DNA from: Nitrospina sp.
GTDB lineage: Bacteria; Nitrospinota; Nitrospinia; Nitrospinales; VA-1
Length of the DNA: 16,775 nt
Direction of reading: 5' to 3'
NCBI GenBank assembly: GCA_018665625.1
Contig: JABJCF010000383.1
Location: 1 to 16,775 of the forward strand
In this document: positions 7,402 through 13,430 of the stretch, piece after piece
Numbering within the stretch: position 1 is the first letter of the stretch
Layout: each line of letters starts with the position of its first letter
The notes under the pieces: model-generated
What the model saw: the letters and a program-made list of their open reading frames with translations, nothing else
Told to the model about the DNA's origin: nothing
Databases searched by the model: none
Made by a program: the position numbers and the translations under genes

Positions 7402-8100
7402 ATGTGTAAATTGAAGCGTTTAATGATTATTTTGTATGCAGTGGTGGCATGGGTTTTAATAACGGGTTGTGTTCAAGAGGCGGCTCAGGAAGCGCCATTA
7501 CAAATGCCGTTTAAAGAAAATACCTGGGTGCGAAAAGAAACAGTCAGCAAGTCCAAAGATGATATCTTTTCTTCAACGGGTAAACAAATTGAAGCCCTTG
7601 CTGTTGATGCCTCACTCGCAAAACAACTCAATACAATTTCGGCTTCAGGCGTAAATAGCGAAAAGGATTGTATCGCTCAGACCACAGCATTAGATCAAAG
7701 ACGGACTGAAGTCCAAAAGCGGGGAGGTTTGTGGCACGCTTTTGAGAAAGTTGCAGAAGCCAAAAAATATTCTGATTATGGAATGCAGTTAGATAGTCAG
7801 ATGAATCGATTGGTATTTTCACTGAAATATCTTTGCCGGGCGGCAAAAGGGGTGCCATTGGACGGGTGGGCAAGGAACATCGTTGCTCAAGTGGAAGCCA
7901 ATGGAAAAGAGAAAATGCGTGAAAATAATATTGAACTTGGCAGTGCCCCTGCTGACGTTGATGAATGGATCGCTTTTGCTGAGATGGCAATTGAAAGCAA
8001 AAAACGTGATATTCCTTATGAAAAAATTGGCGAATCCATTTCGCGGTCAGGAAACATGGTTGAATTATACGAGAAACTTTCGCTTCTAAAAACGGATTAA
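7402..8100 (+). CDS. Unrecognised lipoprotein
   Basis: I do not recognise this 232-aa protein. It has a clear lipoprotein signal: basic residues Lys3, Lys5 and Arg6, a hydrophobic stretch (7-20) and the lipobox LITGC with Cys23. The mature part is soluble and mostly helical by appearance, with two cysteines (in KDCIAQ and KYLCRA) that could pair in the periplasm, and no repeat or known motif. The ATG at 7402 has GGAG only one base upstream, which is too close. An in-frame TTG at 7411 has the same GGAG nine bases upstream and would give a cleaner signal peptide (MKRLMIILYAVVAWVLITGC), so it may be the true start. The gene is transcribed away from the FlgO-like lipoprotein gene. Confidence 0.75.
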   Translation: MCKLKRLMIILYAVVAWVLITGCVQEAAQEAPLQMPFKENTWVRKETVSKSKDDIFSSTGKQIEALAVDASLAKQLNTISASGVNSEKDCIAQTTALDQRRTEVQKRGGLWHAFEKVAEAKKYSDYGMQLDSQMNRLVFSLKYLCRAAKGVPLDGWARNIVAQVEANGKEKMRENNIELGSAPADVDEWIAFAEMAIESKKRDIPYEKIGESISRSGNMVELYEKLSLLKTD

Positions 8101-8241
8101 TCTTCTCTGCAACCTTTTTACACAAAAGCATCGACGCTATTAAGTGTGATCAACGATAGTTTAAAGTCGGATCCCAATATCGCTCTCTCCGTTAAGGAAG
8201 AAAACTTCCTTGCCATCACCGACCTCGAAGGCGAACTCTAA
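8101..8241 (+). pseudogene. Possible remnant of a coding region (46 open codons)
   Basis: Directly after the lipoprotein stop the same frame stays open for 46 codons to a TAA at 8239-8241. The later part (VINDSLKSDPNIALSV, then KEENFLAITDLEGEL) reads like ordinary protein, with many codons ending in C, unlike the neighbouring lipoprotein gene. There is no start codon with a ribosome site. It could be the tail of a decayed or partly transferred gene. The same bases are also open on the other strand (8164-8412, 83 codons, stop at 8161-8163), so the coding strand is uncertain. The family is not recognised. Confidence 0.3.
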
Positions 8242-8565
8242 CCGGGCCATGCCCGGTAGGAATAGATCGATACCCGTTTTGTTTGAAAGTATTGAAGAGC
8301 CTTTACTATAGGTCGATAAAATTCTACCCACATAGTGGGCGGCGAGCCGCCGCAGCCGATTGGGCGATACTCGTTGAGCTTTAAATTGTTCTTTCTTTAG
8401 TTTTCCCCCTCGTTAGAGGGCATCTCGCTACAATAAGTCCTCACCCTAAAGCTTAAAAATATCGTATTATTTGTGAATCGATTTTTGTATTTATTATTAC
8501 GTCGTCCAAATTTTGCAATAATAAGTTTTGAGTTTTATTTTTAAACTAATCATCCAACCGTAATC
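8242..8565. other. Intergenic region with a cluster of short hairpins
   Basis: There is no supported gene in this 324-base stretch. Perfect short inverted repeats are concentrated in its first half: ACCGGGC-CAT-GCCCGGT (8241-8257), CCCAC-ATA-GTGGG (8327-8339), GGCGGC-GA-GCCGCC (8338-8351, overlapping the previous stem by two bases) and CCCTC-GTTA-GAGGG (8407-8420). The part from 8440 to 8565 is AT-rich and should hold the promoter and leader of the glycosyltransferase gene, but I see no good promoter boxes or ribosome site there. Confidence 0.5.
8407..8421. repeat. 15-base hairpin repeat, copy 2
   Basis: Identical to 4449-4463 (CCCTCGTTAGAGGG plus C), again in an intergenic region. It is followed about 17 bases later by TCCTCACCCTAA, a word often seen beside small GC-rich palindromic repeats in Gram-negative genomes. 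That link is my inference, not a match I could check. Confidence 0.5.
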
Positions 8566-9699
8566 ATGAAATTAGCCATTATTAGCGGGACCACCGCACC
8601 GGGAGGAGGCCCCAGACATATTTATAGTCTGCTGGAGCAGATGGATCGCAAGGAATGGGACATAATGGTTTGTACTCATAAGGATGGTTCCTATTGGGAT
8701 AAATGGGTTGCCTTGGGCATCAAACCTTATGACCTGGTATTAAGACGGCTCTCGCTTTCAACGTTTTTTAAGCTATTCAAAATTCTGCGAATAGAAAAAC
8801 CCGATTTAATTCATACCCATGGAAAAGGCCCCGGTCTTTATGGGAGGGTGCTGGGTTGGATGTTGGGTATTCCGGTTGTTCATACTTTTCATGGTTTTCA
8901 ATATAAGCTCTTACCCTTTTTCAATAGATTGGTTTATCTCATTGTAGAAAACTTTCTAACGTTATTAACCCGACACCATATTTTTGTTGGAAACGGAGAA
9001 AAAGAGAAAGCAAAAGTATTAAGATTTTTGAACGACTCCAATTCCAGCGTTATTAATAATGGTATTGATCTGGATGCAATTCAAAGACTGGTGCCAGCGG
9101 ATGAGGAATTTGCGTCTCTGGGGTTAGGAGAGGATATAAAAGTCTTTGGCACTCTCTCAAGGGTTTCCCCTGAAAAAGGGTTGATGACCTTGCTGGAGGG
9201 ATTTGCCGAAGCAAAAAAAATATTTCCTAAAATTGGATTGATAATTATTGGCGATTGCCCCGACGAGCATGAAGAATATATTAATGCGACCCAGCGGTTT
9301 ATTCACGAGAATGGATTAGAAGGGGCCGTTAAAATTTTAGGCTCACGTGAAGACGCAATTGAGGTTTTAAAGTGTGTTGATTTTTATGTTTCTTCTTCTA
9401 CAAGTGAAGGGTTGCCCTACAATCTGCTTGAGGCCTTAGCAATTGGGAAGCCTGTGGTTGCAACGGACATCCCAGGTAACAACGATATCATTAGAAAATC
9501 TGTCGAAGGGGTACTGGTTCCTGCAAATTCGCCAAAATGTTTGGCGCATGGTGTTTTGACTTTGTTGGAGCTTGGCCCGGAGGAAAAGAAGACGATGGAG
9601 AAGAATGGCATTTTGAGAATACGCGATCAATTTTCGTTGAACCTGATGACCGAAAAAACGTTTTCTCTTTATAAAAAAGTTGTGGGGAAGACGGGGTAA
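8566..9699 (+). CDS. Glycosyltransferase family 4 (GT-B fold)
   Basis: This is a probable nucleotide-sugar-dependent transferase acting on a lipid-linked or surface glycan at the inner membrane face. The N-terminal acceptor domain has the glycine-rich loop GGGPRH (residues 13-18) and HTHGKGPG (83-90). The C-terminal donor domain starts near residue 192 with FGTLSRVSPEKG (Arg199 and Lys204 are the usual phosphate binders). It carries the family EX7E motif as Glu281 and Glu289 in SEGLPYNLLEA, followed by GKPVVATDIPGN. At 377 aa it is full length, with no signal peptide. The ATG at 8566 has no visible Shine-Dalgarno site. No neighbouring polysaccharide gene suggests its substrate. It converges on the DHH gene with a 13-base gap. 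Confidence 0.9.
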   Translation: MKLAIISGTTAPGGGPRHIYSLLEQMDRKEWDIMVCTHKDGSYWDKWVALGIKPYDLVLRRLSLSTFFKLFKILRIEKPDLIHTHGKGPGLYGRVLGWMLGIPVVHTFHGFQYKLLPFFNRLVYLIVENFLTLLTRHHIFVGNGEKEKAKVLRFLNDSNSSVINNGIDLDAIQRLVPADEEFASLGLGEDIKVFGTLSRVSPEKGLMTLLEGFAEAKKIFPKIGLIIIGDCPDEHEEYINATQRFIHENGLEGAVKILGSREDAIEVLKCVDFYVSSSTSEGLPYNLLEALAIGKPVVATDIPGNNDIIRKSVEGVLVPANSPKCLAHGVLTLLELGPEEKKTMEKNGILRIRDQFSLNLMTEKTFSLYKKVVGKTG

Positions 9700-9712
9700 T
9701 TGGAAAAAACGG

Positions 9713-10939
9713 TTAGCTTTGCTTTTCGCTGGATGCTAGCAACCCCTGGTTGAAAAACTCGAATACTATTTCAATTTTTTCGAGAAATTCTTTTTCGTTC
9801 ATAGTGTGGATTCTGAAGGAAGCAGCACCTGCGTGACCGCCACCGCCCATATAAAGATCACCAAACAATTCTTTTAATTTGCCTTCTGCGGTACGAAGGT
9901 CGATTCCTGAAAATTTGACGGCTCGTCGAAGCTTGATGAAAAAACATTCCTCGCCCTCGGTATTTTGTCCCTCAAAAACCACCATGCCGGCACAACCTGT
10001 TTTTTCGGGCACCGAATTCAAAATGAAATTCAGAATATCCGCAAACCAGTCGGAGTCAAATGGCTTGCAGGTGTCTTTAACTTCTATTTGAGTGGAATGA
10101 AATAAATTTAGAAAACCGATTTGCCCTTTTAATTCGACGCGGCTGTTCAGCAAATTGAAGCAGACTTCCTGCTCATCTGTCAAACGATTCAGGTATTCGA
10201 GTATCTGTTTTTGGTCGCCAAATTTTGAGTTTTTATGGTCTGTGTTTCGTTCCTCGTCTGATGCTCTCCAGCGGGTTATATTTTTGAGGCGCTCTTCGAG
10301 CAAATTCATCCAGTAGTCATAATCCTCTTTATAGGGAATGACCTTGCCGCCAACGGTGTCGCCTAACATTCCGGTTATCAAACCCAGGATGATATTGCGT
10401 TGATCGAAGGGATTAGGGCCTTCATGGTATTTCCCATGATAGGTTAAAAGAATTTTCCCTATGATTTCTGTGTTGGCATTGGCTTTGCGAAATAGCTTGA
10501 TGCCGTAATCTGTTAGCTCTTCGCTGTCCGCGCCAAAATGGTGGTCAATCTCGATCACCTTTGGTTTGCGAGACAAAATGTTTTCTGCAATGAAAGAGTA
10601 ATGAGGGACCAGCTTTGTATTTGCGGTGTCGCAAAAAATAATGGTTTCTATCTCATCTTTAACGGCCAGGATTTGTTCTTTGTTCCGTAGTATCTTGATC
10701 GAATTGTATTCGATGATTTTTTCAAAAAAGTCCAGGTTTTCACCCAGATATTCAGGCAGAATCAAAAATACTTTTTTATCTAGCTGTTTTAGGTAAAGCG
10801 AAAGAGATAACATCGACCCTACAGAATCTGGGTCAATGTCGCCGCTGAACAAAAAACTTTCACTGGATTCAATTACATCCAGCGCGTCACGAAGGTTATC
10901 TCTCCAGATGTTTCCATCAAGAGGTTTTTTCTCATTCAT
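9713..10939 (-). CDS. DHH-family phosphoesterase (RecJ/NrnA superfamily)
   Basis: This is a probable Mn-dependent phosphoesterase acting on nucleotides, short oligonucleotides or a related phosphodiester. Motif I is GDIDPDSVGS (residues 33-42) with Asp34, Asp36 and Asp38, resembling the RecJ DxDxD pattern more than the His-led NrnA pattern. Motif II is CDT (103-105), motif III is the name-giving DHH (132-134), and motif IV is GMLGDT with Asp194. The DHHA1 domain follows, with GGGGHAGA at 365-372. At 408 aa it is longer than typical NrnA (about 310-340), with extra sequence around 200-270. It has its own promoter (10983-11010); no Shine-Dalgarno site is visible. Substrate specificity cannot be told, so I give no gene name. 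Confidence 0.87.
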   Translation of the reverse strand: MNEKKPLDGNIWRDNLRDALDVIESSESFLFSGDIDPDSVGSMLSLSLYLKQLDKKVFLILPEYLGENLDFFEKIIEYNSIKILRNKEQILAVKDEIETIIFCDTANTKLVPHYSFIAENILSRKPKVIEIDHHFGADSEELTDYGIKLFRKANANTEIIGKILLTYHGKYHEGPNPFDQRNIILGLITGMLGDTVGGKVIPYKEDYDYWMNLLEERLKNITRWRASDEERNTDHKNSKFGDQKQILEYLNRLTDEQEVCFNLLNSRVELKGQIGFLNLFHSTQIEVKDTCKPFDSDWFADILNFILNSVPEKTGCAGMVVFEGQNTEGEECFFIKLRRAVKFSGIDLRTAEGKLKELFGDLYMGGGGHAGAASFRIHTMNEKEFLEKIEIVFEFFNQGLLASSEKQS

Positions 10940-10982
10940 AGAATATATAGAATTACATTTTTTGTGGAATATTTAGCTTTCT

Positions 10983-11010
10983 ATTATATCTTTTATCGGG
11001 GATTTGACAA
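10983..11010 (-). promoter_or_regulatory. Promoter of the DHH phosphoesterase gene
   Basis: On the minus strand TTGTCA (11010-11005, five of six consensus bases) and a perfect TATAAT (10988-10983) are separated by 16 bases. The predicted start near 10976 leaves a leader of about 37 bases before the ATG at 10939. It lies in the 150-base gap behind the zinc-ribbon gene, so the DHH gene is probably transcribed separately from that pair. Confidence 0.7.
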
Positions 11011-11089
11011 ATAAAATTAACAATTTCAAGGAGAAAGGGGAAAAATGCTTTTTTTGGGGGGGCTATGGGCAATTTCCGGTCAAACGTCT

Positions 11090-11506
11090 TTATTTTCCGA
11101 AACTGGGGTCGTCATCGAATATATTGTTATAATCGCCTTCTAAAGAATCATCAGGTCCAGGTCGACACCAGTCAAAATCTTCAACGTCCTCCTCCTCCTC
11201 GGAAAGGTCTAAGGTTTCTGCCGATTGAAGATTAGCCGCAAAGGGGCCCACTTCAAATGGACTAAATTCGCTACCACCGCATTGGCATTCCGATTCTCCG
11301 GACAAGAATTTGGTCTCATTTTTTAGAACAAAGGCCATTTCGCAATGATCGCAGGTGTGCCCCTTATGAGTATCGATTAAACTCACACTCAAAAGGGATT
11401 CACGGCATTGATTGCAAATAGCAGGGCTCCCCGGAGTGAAATCGGCAAGGAGGTTGTCTATCCCGCAAGCCGGGCACTCAATCAACAAGGATTTTTGAAC
11501 AGGCAT
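11090..11506 (-). CDS. Small double zinc-ribbon protein with acidic tail
   Basis: I do not recognise a named family. The 138-aa protein has two cysteine sets suited to bind one zinc each: Cys11, Cys14, Cys31 and Cys34 (CPAC...CNQC), then Cys52, Cys55, Cys74 and Cys76 (CDHC...CQC). After residue 95 it becomes strongly acidic (SEEEEDVEDFD, later DDDPSF) and probably unstructured. No membrane segment or signal is seen. It begins five bases after the stop of the rubrerythrin-like gene, so the two are almost certainly one operon. Zinc ribbons with acidic tails can mediate protein or nucleic-acid contacts, but no function can be assigned. Confidence 0.8.
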   Translation of the reverse strand: MPVQKSLLIECPACGIDNLLADFTPGSPAICNQCRESLLSVSLIDTHKGHTCDHCEMAFVLKNETKFLSGESECQCGGSEFSPFEVGPFAANLQSAETLDLSEEEEDVEDFDWCRPGPDDSLEGDYNNIFDDDPSFGK

Positions 11507-11511
11507 TGTGT

Positions 11512-11880
11512 TTAGGACTCAGAGCCGCCCGGAAACATTTTTGACATATCACCCATTTTATCCATTGCTTCTTCTTTAGACATTTTAGTGATATCAATAC
11601 CCATTTCAGCCAGAGCACCGGAAAAGGGGCATTTGCTGGCGCCACTTTTGGGTTCTTCGCCTTCTGCTTGTTCAGCGGGTTTCTCAGTTTCAATCTTGCC
11701 AGCTTCTGCCATGATAATCCAATGCATCGATTCAATCGTCTGCTGTTTATCAAGGGTTAGTTTTTCCAAGGTTTCTTTAGTTTCCGGGTGTTTTACTAAT
11801 GAAGCGGCTTCCTTATATTTTTCCAAGGCTTTCTTTTCAAATTCAACAGCTTCTCTCAATGCTGCGGCAGAATCGGACAT
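11512..11880 (-). CDS. Short ferritin/rubrerythrin-like helical protein with CPFSG tail
   Basis: This 122-aa protein begins with two predicted helices (residues 4-30 and 34-60) whose pattern AVEFEKKALEKYKEAA then LEKLTLDKQQTIESMHWI resembles half of a rubrerythrin four-helix bundle. At the place where rubrerythrins carry the iron-binding ExxH, it seems to have Lys45 and Thr48, so iron binding may be lost. A Glu/Pro-rich linker (63-80) leads to KCPFSG (83-88) and a Met/Lys-rich end (residues 96-115). The ATG at 11880 has an excellent AGGAG eight bases upstream. It leads the operon with the zinc-ribbon gene. The family link is by pattern only. Confidence 0.75.
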   Translation of the reverse strand: MSDSAAALREAVEFEKKALEKYKEAASLVKHPETKETLEKLTLDKQQTIESMHWIIMAEAGKIETEKPAEQAEGEEPKSGASKCPFSGALAEMGIDITKMSKEEAMDKMGDMSKMFPGGSES

Positions 11881-12026
11881 TATTACTTCTCCTGGCTAAT
11901 TAGGGTCATTAAATACTTACTGGGACTCTCAAATATACCAAATTCCAAACCCCAATAGCAACTACTACTACCCCTTTTGGGCATGGAGACAAATGAAGAA
12001 ATTTCACACGTGGTAAGGTGAGACTC

Positions 12027-12054
12027 TTGTGGGCTCTATTTTCATCAATATAAA
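12027..12054 (+). promoter_or_regulatory. Possible promoter of the VOC-tag unit
   Basis: TTGTGG (12027-12032) and TATAAA (12049-12054) are separated by 16 bases. The -10 box is good and the -35 box poor. The predicted start near 12061 would leave almost no leader before the ATG at 12064, which agrees with the lack of a ribosome-binding site there. Tentative. Confidence 0.3.
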
Positions 12055-12063
12055 GTTTCTTTC

Positions 12064-12414
12064 ATGGAAAATAAAAACAACAGCATCAACTATATTGAGC
12101 TTCCCTTGGCTAAAATCGCGGAGACTAAAGTTTTCTATCATCAAGTATTTGGATGGGAGTTTACCGATTGGGGTCCCGACTACATCAGCTTTTCTGGGGC
12201 AAATATTGATGGCGGATTTAATGGGCTAGGCGATGCACAAATTTCCAGTCCCGGTGTTTTGATTGTTCTTTATGCTGCTAACCTTGATAAAAAACTCGAT
12301 GAGGTGACTCAGGCAGGTGGAAAAATTATTAAGCCAACTTATGAATTTCCGGGAGGCAAGAGATTCCATTTTCTTGATCCTAACGGAAATGAGCTGGCCG
12401 TATGGTCCGAATAA
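12064..12414 (+). CDS. VOC-family protein (glyoxalase/bleomycin-resistance fold)
   Basis: This small 116-aa protein has the vicinal-oxygen-chelate fold in two beta-alpha-beta halves. The first is INYIELPLAKIAETKVFYHQVFGWEFTDWGPDYISF (residues 8-43), with the DGGF element typical of one subgroup at 49-52. The second runs from GVLIVLYAANLDKKLDEVTQAGGKII to RFHFLDPNGNELAVWSE. Family members are usually dimeric metalloenzymes or binding proteins, and the exact reaction cannot be predicted from sequence. The ATG at 12064 has no Shine-Dalgarno site. tag starts 20 bases after its stop, so they probably share a transcript. Confidence 0.88.
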   Translation: MENKNNSINYIELPLAKIAETKVFYHQVFGWEFTDWGPDYISFSGANIDGGFNGLGDAQISSPGVLIVLYAANLDKKLDEVTQAGGKIIKPTYEFPGGKRFHFLDPNGNELAVWSE

Positions 12415-12434
12415 ATTTTCAGGGAGTTAGTTGA

Positions 12435-13019
12435 TTGGTCAAGCGATGCGCGTGGGTGGAACATTCTTCCAAACCAGCAGATATAAAATATCACGATGAG
12501 GAGTGGGGTGTTCCTCTTCACGATGATAGAGCCTTATTCGAATTCCTAATTTTAGAAGGAGCCCAGGCAGGGCTGAGTTGGACAACTATCCTTAATAAAC
12601 GCGAAAATTACCGCAAGGCTTATAAAAATTTTGACCCTAAAAAAGTAGCCAAATTTGATGAGGTCAAACAGCAGGAGCTTTTGCAAAATATAGGTATCGT
12701 GAGAAACCGTTTAAAGGTAGCCGCCTCTGTCACCAATGCCAAAGCATTTTTAGAAGTGCAAAAAGAATTTGGCAGCTTCGATAAATATATTTGGGGATTT
12801 ATTGGAGGTAAGCCTCGAAAAAACAAATGGAAATCCTTGAACCAAATACCAGTCACGACAAAAGAATCAGACACAATGAGCAAAGATTTAAAAAAACGCG
12901 GATTCAAATTTGTTGGCTCAACCATTTGTTATGCGTTCATTCAGGCAACGGGTATGGTGAGCGACCATACAATAAATTGTTTTAAGTATAAGAAATTAAA
13001 GGGCAAGGCTATTCTCTGA
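12435..13019 (+). CDS. tag: DNA-3-methyladenine glycosylase I
   Basis: Tag cuts N3-methyladenine out of alkylated DNA in base-excision repair. The N-terminus RCAWVEH...IKYHDEEWGVP and the C-terminal SDHTINCF supply the family zinc site: Cys5, His20, His178 and Cys182. Glu41 and Trp49 in LEGAQAGLSW match the base-recognition pocket, where E. coli Tag has Glu38 and Trp46. At 194 aa it is full length. The start is a TTG at 12435 with a strong AGGGAG eight bases upstream; no in-frame ATG fits, because Cys5 must be kept. It follows the VOC gene in the same direction. Confidence 0.96.
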   Translation: MVKRCAWVEHSSKPADIKYHDEEWGVPLHDDRALFEFLILEGAQAGLSWTTILNKRENYRKAYKNFDPKKVAKFDEVKQQELLQNIGIVRNRLKVAASVTNAKAFLEVQKEFGSFDKYIWGFIGGKPRKNKWKSLNQIPVTTKESDTMSKDLKKRGFKFVGSTICYAFIQATGMVSDHTINCFKYKKLKGKAIL

Positions 13020-13071
13020 GGAAAATGTTAACGGGCCTATGTAAAAGGGCTCAATTACATTTGTTTGCTAT

Positions 13072-13233
13072 ATGGGAATAGACCTATTTACCCCTCCCGG
13101 ACATGAATTTAAAGGAGGAGATATAACACACGCCGAGTGGGGGGATTTTTATTTTAAAATGATTGGAAAAGGTGTAGACTTCGGCCTTCAATCGATCCCC
13201 GATTCAGAATTTGTAAAAAAGGTAGGTGCGTAA
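13072..13233 (+). CDS. 53-aa micro-gene upstream of purH (first of coupled pair)
   Basis: A small frame from the ATG at 13072 to the TAA at 13231-13233 encodes a soluble 53-residue protein (MGIDLFTPPGHEFKGGDITH... ending FVKKVGA). It is aromatic-rich and mixed in charge, with no signal or membrane segment. Its stop shares the A of TAATG with the start of the next small gene, a typical translational-coupling junction that supports both being real. The ribosome site is weak. The family is not recognised. It sits 52 bases after tag and may form an operon with the next gene and purH. Confidence 0.55.
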   Translation: MGIDLFTPPGHEFKGGDITHAEWGDFYFKMIGKGVDFGLQSIPDSEFVKKVGA

Positions 13234-13409
13234 TGAGTGATGCTGAAAAAGAAAATAAAACCCCTGATGCTCCTAAGCAGAAGGAAGAACCTGGGCTGAT
13301 GGAATCGTATGGCTCTTTTCCTGTATGGTCTCTTAAATTGATTGATGCTTTGACCCCAGAATTTTTAATCTCCAAGTCGCCTGCTGAGAAACCAAAACTC
13401 CCTCAGTAA
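13233..13409 (+). CDS. 58-aa micro-gene upstream of purH (second of coupled pair)
   Basis: The ATG at 13233 overlaps the previous stop (TAATG), with AGGTAGGTG just upstream. The 58-residue product starts with a charged, Pro/Lys/Glu-rich segment (MSDAEKENKTPDAPKQKEEP), has an amphipathic middle (SFPVWSLKLIDALTPEFLIS, residues 28-47), and ends in a Pro/Lys-rich tail. This suggests a short disordered peptide with one binding helix. No known family is recognised. purH begins 21 bases after its stop, so co-transcription is likely. Confidence 0.55.
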   Translation: MSDAEKENKTPDAPKQKEEPGLMESYGSFPVWSLKLIDALTPEFLISKSPAEKPKLPQ

Positions 13410-13430
13410 AAACTTCCTTTTAAAAAAATA

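Noticed and set aside
8327..8400. GC-rich stem region as a tRNA or known small RNA
   Set aside because: No cloverleaf, anticodon arm or CCA end can be drawn, and the stems are only 5-6 pairs.
8164..8412. 83-codon open stretch on the minus strand as a gene
   Set aside because: There is no ATG near its beginning, only an internal GTG at 8331, no ribosome site, and no family I recognise. It is kept only as part of the 8101-8421 finding.
11041..11065. T7/G7 runs as an intrinsic terminator of the zinc-ribbon gene
   Set aside because: The runs do not form a hairpin followed by U on the transcribed strand.
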